Assembly (NCBI GenBank): GCA_964389475.1
Contig: CAYMFD010000073.1
Span: forward strand, 1-19,579
DNA length: 19,579 nt
Source of the DNA: CAYMFD01 sp964389475
GTDB lineage: Bacteria > Bacteroidota > Bacteroidia > Chitinophagales > Saprospiraceae
Reading direction: 5' to 3'
This document shows, piece by piece, positions 15,386 to 19,579 of the stretch. The position numbers and the translations under genes are program-made. Within the stretch, counting starts at the first letter, position 1, and every line of letters begins with the position of its first letter. The notes under the pieces were generated by a model that did no database searches, was not told the origin of the DNA, and worked only from the letters and a program-made list of their open reading frames with translations.

Positions 15386-17521
15386 ATGAAACACCTACTC
15401 CGAACAGCCATCCTTTTTCTTGCTCTTTCTTGCTCTACGATAACCTATGTCATCGGGCAGTCAACGCCTATTGATATACGAGGTAATAACCAAACCTTTC
15501 TTGCTTTAAAGGAAAATACGTTTGGGTCTCGGTATTTTGAAGTAGGTCTCTTCAATAGCAATGCCGAACCACTCAGCTCTACCTTTTTTGGCTATCGATC
15601 AGGTGTCACTAACGAGATCAATGGAGGAGTATTCAATTCTGGTGAGTTTAATTCGGGATTTGGACATAATACGCTAAGAGGAAATACAACGGGGCAGCAG
15701 AATACGGCTATCGGTTACTCTGCCTTAGGTGATAATATATCCGGTGGGCAGAATACTGCTGTCGGGATGTCTTCATTAAGTGATAATATAGATGGTAGTG
15801 GTAACACTGCGGTAGGACGAATTGCCCTGAGAGATAACATTAGCGGTGCTAGTAATACCGCAATAGGGGCCGGTACTGGTATATTAAATAGACATGGAGA
15901 TAACAATACCTTCTTAGGCGGTTCCGCTGGATCAAATGATACACTATCTATTGATAATGTTTACATAGGCGCTTTCTCGGGTCGTGGTACACTAGGTGCT
16001 ACCGACGGATATGATCGCATGTCCAATACGATGATTGGTTCTCAATCTGGTTTATTTAACACGACCTCTGGCAATGTCTTTTTAGGATTTCAGGCGGGTT
16101 ATAATGCAGCAGTTGATAACCAGCTATATATCACCAATAGTAGTACGGACAGTACAGAGACGTTGATTTACGGAGACTTTGGTACAGAAGACCTACGACT
16201 CAATGCTGCGGTCAACATCAACGGCCATTACACCCTACCGACGACAGCGGCTCCTGGGAGTTCATATACTTTTCGATCACAGGGCTCTGGACAACTAGCA
16301 TGGCAACGCCTAGCGCCTTGGGATACCAATGGAGATGACATCATCTACGAAGACGGTCATCTAGGCGTATTAGATGCTAACCCATCTGCTGTGATCGCAG
16401 CTAGCGGCAATATAAGGGCTTCTGCATTGGAGAATGAGTCAGAGTATGTTGAGATCGATCACGATGGTAGCAACGGCCGCATTAATACACGAGGCGATGG
16501 TAATCTCGTATTTGGTCATGATGGTGCTGCTGACATGTATCTCAATAGTGATGGAGACCTAGGAGTCGGTGTAGCCCCATCTGATGCCTTGCACGTTCGT
16601 GGTAATGGCAGTGAGGATCTTTTCAGAGTACAGTTGGGTACAGATACCAAGATGCGAGTCTACAACAACGGGTCTATATCCTTAGGAGCTAACATTTCTA
16701 ATGTGTCATCAGGTGATGTATATGTCCATAGAGATCTAGGTCTAGGTGTTACTAGCCCCAAAGCACGGCTCGATGTCAATGGTGATGCGATACCTAGTGT
16801 AACGGGTACCCACGATTTAGGTACGTCTACGTATAGATGGTCAACTGTCAATGGTAATGAAGGTAACTTTAGAGCCAACGGAACTGCTGCCAACACCGTT
16901 GTGCTTCGGCTCAATGGTAATAATGGAGGACAGGATAACACGGTGAGCACAGAGTATTATCACAATAACCTGCGTAGTGTATTACTTAGCAGCAAGTATG
17001 AGAATCCATTTACTAAAAGTACTAGTTATGAGATATGGGTGAGAGAGAACGATGCAATGACACAGGCTATGGTTGTACGGCCTAATGATATAAGAACGAG
17101 AGACATCTTACCACGCAGCAATAATGCCTATGATGTGGGTGGTGCCAATGCCTTTAATAATGTAGAGTCCTACAACTTTACTAATGCATCTGACCGCCGG
17201 GTAAAGCAAAACATTACCACCGCCCCCTATGGTCTCGAAGAAATCCTGGCCCTAGAGCCTAGCACCTATCAGTACATAGACTACCCAGACCAAGACCGAC
17301 TAGGCCTCATCGCTCAAGATGTCTATAAGATCATACCGGAGGTCGTCAGTACCAAGCATGCCGACCGATGGGGTATCCGGTACATGGACCTCGTACCCGT
17401 CCTGATCAATGCCGTAAAAGAAGTCAATGAGGAGAAGGATCAACTGGAGGATCGACTAGCTGCTCTAGAGCAGCTAGTGCAGCAGCAAGGTCAGCTAATA
17501 GAGGAGTTGTCTGGTAAGTAG
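15386..17521 (+). CDS. Exported fibre-like protein with C-terminal S74 intramolecular chaperone domain
   Basis: 711 residues. The N-terminus is a signal peptide (MKHLLRTAILFLALSCSTITYVIGQ, cleavage probably before Ser26; a lipoprotein signal at Cys16 is a less likely alternative). Residues ~95-245 carry head-type repeats with an N-T-A-[IV]-G core, repeating every 17 residues over six copies. Residues 330-590 are beta-rich shaft segments of the type found in tail-fibre-like proteins (GVGVAPSDALHVRGNG, HDLGTSTYRWSTV). The end is a Peptidase_S74 domain (~600-690), SDRRVKQNI ... LGLIAQDVYKIIPEVV ... YMDLVPVLINAVKE, followed by a coiled coil (680-711). Ser602 and Lys607 have the five-residue spacing of the self-cleaving Ser/Lys dyad of endosialidase chaperones. 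In that family the domain trimerises the fibre and then cuts itself off. No phage genes surround it and no T9SS tail is present. Confidence 0.9.
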   Translation: MKHLLRTAILFLALSCSTITYVIGQSTPIDIRGNNQTFLALKENTFGSRYFEVGLFNSNAEPLSSTFFGYRSGVTNEINGGVFNSGEFNSGFGHNTLRGNTTGQQNTAIGYSALGDNISGGQNTAVGMSSLSDNIDGSGNTAVGRIALRDNISGASNTAIGAGTGILNRHGDNNTFLGGSAGSNDTLSIDNVYIGAFSGRGTLGATDGYDRMSNTMIGSQSGLFNTTSGNVFLGFQAGYNAAVDNQLYITNSSTDSTETLIYGDFGTEDLRLNAAVNINGHYTLPTTAAPGSSYTFRSQGSGQLAWQRLAPWDTNGDDIIYEDGHLGVLDANPSAVIAASGNIRASALENESEYVEIDHDGSNGRINTRGDGNLVFGHDGAADMYLNSDGDLGVGVAPSDALHVRGNGSEDLFRVQLGTDTKMRVYNNGSISLGANISNVSSGDVYVHRDLGLGVTSPKARLDVNGDAIPSVTGTHDLGTSTYRWSTVNGNEGNFRANGTAANTVVLRLNGNNGGQDNTVSTEYYHNNLRSVLLSSKYENPFTKSTSYEIWVRENDAMTQAMVVRPNDIRTRDILPRSNNAYDVGGANAFNNVESYNFTNASDRRVKQNITTAPYGLEEILALEPSTYQYIDYPDQDRLGLIAQDVYKIIPEVVSTKHADRWGIRYMDLVPVLINAVKEVNEEKDQLEDRLAALEQLVQQQGQLIEELSGK
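15668..16090 (+). repeat. 51-nt periodic head repeats (NTAIG-type)
   Basis: Codons for the Asn that opens each [NT]-x-[AFY]-x-G core start at 15701, 15752, 15803, 15854, 15905 and 15956, exactly 51 nt apart. Less regular copies occur at 15668, 16025 and 16073. The DNA has diverged while the 17-residue protein period is kept, so selection acts on the fold, likely a stacked beta-structure in a trimeric fibre head (inferred). Confidence 0.85.
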
Positions 17522-17614
17522 AAAGGTCTTGTAGGGTGTAGAGCAAGCGTAATATTTTGCATTTTGTATGTTTCACGCATATCAACTCTAAGAAATATCT
17601 ATCTTCCTTGGGAA

Positions 17615-19051
17615 TCAACGTTGTATGATGATTCTGCTTGTCGCAATATCACCTGTACTTGTGAATGCTTGTACATGATAACACCCACCAGGAAGGTTGC
17701 GTACATCGATGATTTTTGCACTGGGCATAGAGTAGGCCTTTCCTAGCAAATCTACAAGTCTGACAGCTATGATCGAAGCATCGCCATCTTCTATAGTTAG
17801 CGTACTTTGAGCAGGATTAGGGTATATGTTCAATGTTTTAGCTGTGTTAACCTCCTTGCTAGCTGTAGTTTGTAAGGCCTCTAGCTTTGCTTTGACCTGC
17901 TCACGTAGAGCCCAGATATAGATGTTATAATCTTTCTGATGGTATCCTGAGAGGGCAAAGCCTGGGCTGGCTTCGATCTGTGCGAGGTCATCATCCCGCT
18001 CATCGTCTGGCTGATAGATCTTGCTGACCATATGACCGTAGTCGACATCATTAAAGCGCTGGTGGCGGATGCCGTAGTAGTCATTATAGGCTGCAAACCG
18101 AACGCCGGCAGGTGTCAATGGGCTAGATGGAGCGACCGGTAGGATGTAGTGATCTAGCGGTTGACTGTTATCCGTGTAGTAGGTATTGTCGCTAAAGGTC
18201 TGGTCACTTGCTGGCTCAAAGGTTTGGTGCACTAGGCCGATGTCCTCGATTTGCTCATCGCGAGCGGGTACTGCTAGTCCTCCGCTTACGGGTACTTGAC
18301 CATCTTGGTAAGTACGCCAGGTGACGTAGCAGGAGGTTTCTTCGAGTGTCTGGCAGTGTCGTATATGCTGTAGGTTGCCGCCCACTTCGCTACCTGCTGG
18401 TGCATACATAAAGCTCATACCGCCCAATGCGGCCATGACCATTTTATCGGCAAGGTCAGGATCTTGCTCTATCACATCATGTAATAAGAAGCTGAGGTGG
18501 TAGGACCCTTGCGAATGTCCAGCAAGGATAAATCGATTGCCATTGTTGTGATTGTCGAGGTAGTGGTTAAAAGCCGCCTTGACATCTTGGTAAGCACTGT
18601 CGATCACTCTCGCCTTGAGGTCAAGGTCATCCGTGAAAAATGCGCCAGAAGTCGCCTGCCTATATCGTGGAGCGAAAAAACGGCCATACTCTGCTAGTAG
18701 TCCACCTTGGGCCAGCGCAATGCTGCCAAGAATTAATGGGGGTAGTTCTTCTAGTCCTGTCAGGCGGACATCCAGCGCCGTTGCGGGGTCTACGTAGGTG
18801 GGGTGTACCCAGAAGATGTCCACGCCAGTATCTTCTAGACCATTATTCTCGATCTCTATTACCTCATCGACCTGACCATCAGGCCCTATCACGGCTATAT
18901 CGAGGTTGTAAGTCCGCAATTGGTTAAACGTCTTGTCTGGGTGATGTAGCCAGTGATCCATGTCGGTGTAGTCGACCTGACCAAGACCACTGTTGCTGTA
19001 GAGGCTCAAGAGTAGGACAAGGTAGGATGTCAAGGTTATGGAGTTTGTCAT
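17615..19051 (-). CDS. Secreted DUF3089-type alpha/beta hydrolase with T9SS sorting domain
   Basis: 478 residues from the ATG at 19051. The frame runs 14 codons further upstream, but this start gives a standard signal peptide (MTNSITLTSYLVLLLSLYSNSGLG, cleavage near Gln25). The catalytic part (about 65-390) has DIFWVHPTY (78-86), the APRYRQAT motif, and the nucleophile elbow AGHSQG with Ser180. These match the DUF3089 family of lipase/esterase-like hydrolases. The likely catalytic His is downstream, possibly in DYGHMVSK, but the acid residue is not clear. Residues 403-478 are a T9SS type A sorting domain (LNIYPNPAQSTLTI ... LVDLLGKAY ... LPGGCYHVQA). It therefore acts outside the outer membrane, and the substrate is unknown. 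It is convergent with the S74 gene (93 nt between stops) and divergent from the cold-shock gene. Confidence 0.88.
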   Translation of the reverse strand: MTNSITLTSYLVLLLSLYSNSGLGQVDYTDMDHWLHHPDKTFNQLRTYNLDIAVIGPDGQVDEVIEIENNGLEDTGVDIFWVHPTYVDPATALDVRLTGLEELPPLILGSIALAQGGLLAEYGRFFAPRYRQATSGAFFTDDLDLKARVIDSAYQDVKAAFNHYLDNHNNGNRFILAGHSQGSYHLSFLLHDVIEQDPDLADKMVMAALGGMSFMYAPAGSEVGGNLQHIRHCQTLEETSCYVTWRTYQDGQVPVSGGLAVPARDEQIEDIGLVHQTFEPASDQTFSDNTYYTDNSQPLDHYILPVAPSSPLTPAGVRFAAYNDYYGIRHQRFNDVDYGHMVSKIYQPDDERDDDLAQIEASPGFALSGYHQKDYNIYIWALREQVKAKLEALQTTASKEVNTAKTLNIYPNPAQSTLTIEDGDASIIAVRLVDLLGKAYSMPSAKIIDVRNLPGGCYHVQAFTSTGDIATSRIIIQR

Positions 19052-19327
19052 ATAATGTTGGACGTGTAGTGCTAGGGTATGGTTTAATACCACACTTTGC
19101 TTTTGGTAAGATGAGATACCTCTAGACTATTCTGGAGGCTGCTGTTGTATCCTAAAAGTACGGTCTTCAGGTTATCTATGCAGGGAACTACTCAAGAGTA
19201 TCTGTAGTTTCATTGGTGTGGCGCAGCCTAAAAGGATGAGAGCTAATATTTAGTTTTCAAAAAATAGTTTGCGCCGGCATAAATAAAGGTGTACATTTGC
19301 ACCTAATACTTTTTTAAATACTACTAT
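19052..19327. other. Divergent intergenic region (hydrolase / cold-shock gene)
   Basis: 276 bp between two divergent genes. It contains the cold-shock promoter at 19269-19299 described separately. No matching -7 element was found for the hydrolase on the minus strand, and no small gene or strong hairpin was seen. Confidence 0.5.
19269..19299 (+). promoter_or_regulatory. Bacteroidota-type promoter of the cold-shock gene
   Basis: TTG at 19269-19271 (the -33 element), a 20-nt spacer, then TACATTTG at 19292-19299, a full match to the -7 consensus TAnnTTTG used by the primary sigma factor of Bacteroidota. The predicted start of transcription lies near 19306, leaving a leader of only about 20 nt, much shorter than the long thermosensing leader of E. 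coli cspA. Confidence 0.75.
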
Positions 19328-19519
19328 ATGAACAGTGGAACTGTAAAATTTTTCAACACTACCAAAGGCTTCGGATTTATAACTCCAGAAGAAGGTGGTA
19401 AGGATGTATTCGTACACCAAACAGGTCTTAACGACCGAATTGATGAAGGCGATCGTGTGACTTTTGAAGTCGAAGAAAGCCAGAAAGGATTAAATGCAAT
19501 CAACGTGTCACTTGCTTAA
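19328..19519 (+). CDS. Cold-shock domain protein (CspA family)
   Basis: 63 residues, one cold-shock domain that binds single-stranded RNA and DNA and acts as an RNA chaperone in the cytoplasm. The RNP1 motif KGFGFI is at 13-18 and the RNP2 motif DVFVHQ at 26-31. The first aromatic patch reads KFFN instead of the KWFN of E. coli CspA. The ATG follows the promoter at 19269-19299, and a hairpin lies 26 nt after the stop, so it is a single-gene transcript. With several paralogues usual in this phylum, whether this copy is cold-induced or constitutive cannot be told from sequence. Confidence 0.96.
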   Translation: MNSGTVKFFNTTKGFGFITPEEGGKDVFVHQTGLNDRIDEGDRVTFEVEESQKGLNAINVSLA

Positions 19520-19545
19520 GTGATTGAAGCATATAACCAAGTCGT

Positions 19546-19579
19546 AAAGCCCGTCAGTAATGATGGGCTTTATTTATTT
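19546..19579 (+). terminator. Intrinsic terminator after the cold-shock gene
   Basis: An 11-bp stem, AAAGCCCGTCA (19546-19556) with TGATGGGCTTT (19561-19571), one G-U pair and a GTAA loop, runs into an AT-rich tail (ATTTATTT) at the window edge. The tail is interrupted by A, so it is a weaker poly-U signal than the one at 9255-9292. Confidence 0.8.

Overview
The window looks like a scaffold from a member of the Bacteroidota, most likely the Saprospiria (Saprospiraceae/Lewinella-like). The evidence is three secreted proteins ending in type IX secretion system (T9SS) type A sorting domains, a giant HYR-repeat protein with the DUF11-like/HYR/dockerin/T9SS layout typical of that group, signal peptides ending in xxQ/S, and a Bacteroidota-type promoter (TTG, 20 nt, TAnnTTTG) in front of a cold-shock gene. 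No tRNA, rRNA, CRISPR array, integrase or transposase was seen. One 100-N scaffold gap lies inside the first gene.

Layout. 1-9228 (+): the 3' part of a giant cell-surface protein of more than 3,000 residues whose start lies outside the window, closed by a strong intrinsic terminator at 9255-9292. 9426-10964 (+): a second T9SS-exported protein with a beta-solenoid-like middle. 10964-11261: an intergenic region full of repeats, namely a 161-bp imperfect palindrome starting on the stop codon, then paired CCGCA...TGCGG units. 11262-12395 (-): an AAA_14/DUF4143 ATPase with the same kind of paired units on its other side (12423-12486), so that the gene looks like a bracketed cassette. 12747-13826 (+): a predicted lipoprotein of unknown function. 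13842-15116 (-): an AmtB-type ammonium channel. 15386-17521 (+): an exported fibre-like protein with a self-cleaving S74 chaperone end. 17615-19051 (-): a DUF3089-type alpha/beta hydrolase with a T9SS tail. 19328-19519 (+): a CspA-family cold-shock protein with a clear promoter and a terminator.

The genes do not form an operon: directions alternate and most have their own signals. The common theme is the cell envelope. Five of the seven complete genes encode exported or membrane proteins, and with the giant protein three gene products are T9SS cargo. The parts most worth a second look are the palindrome and the bracketed ATPase gene, the guest domains that appear nested inside HYR modules of the giant protein, and the S74 fibre protein encoded outside any visible phage.
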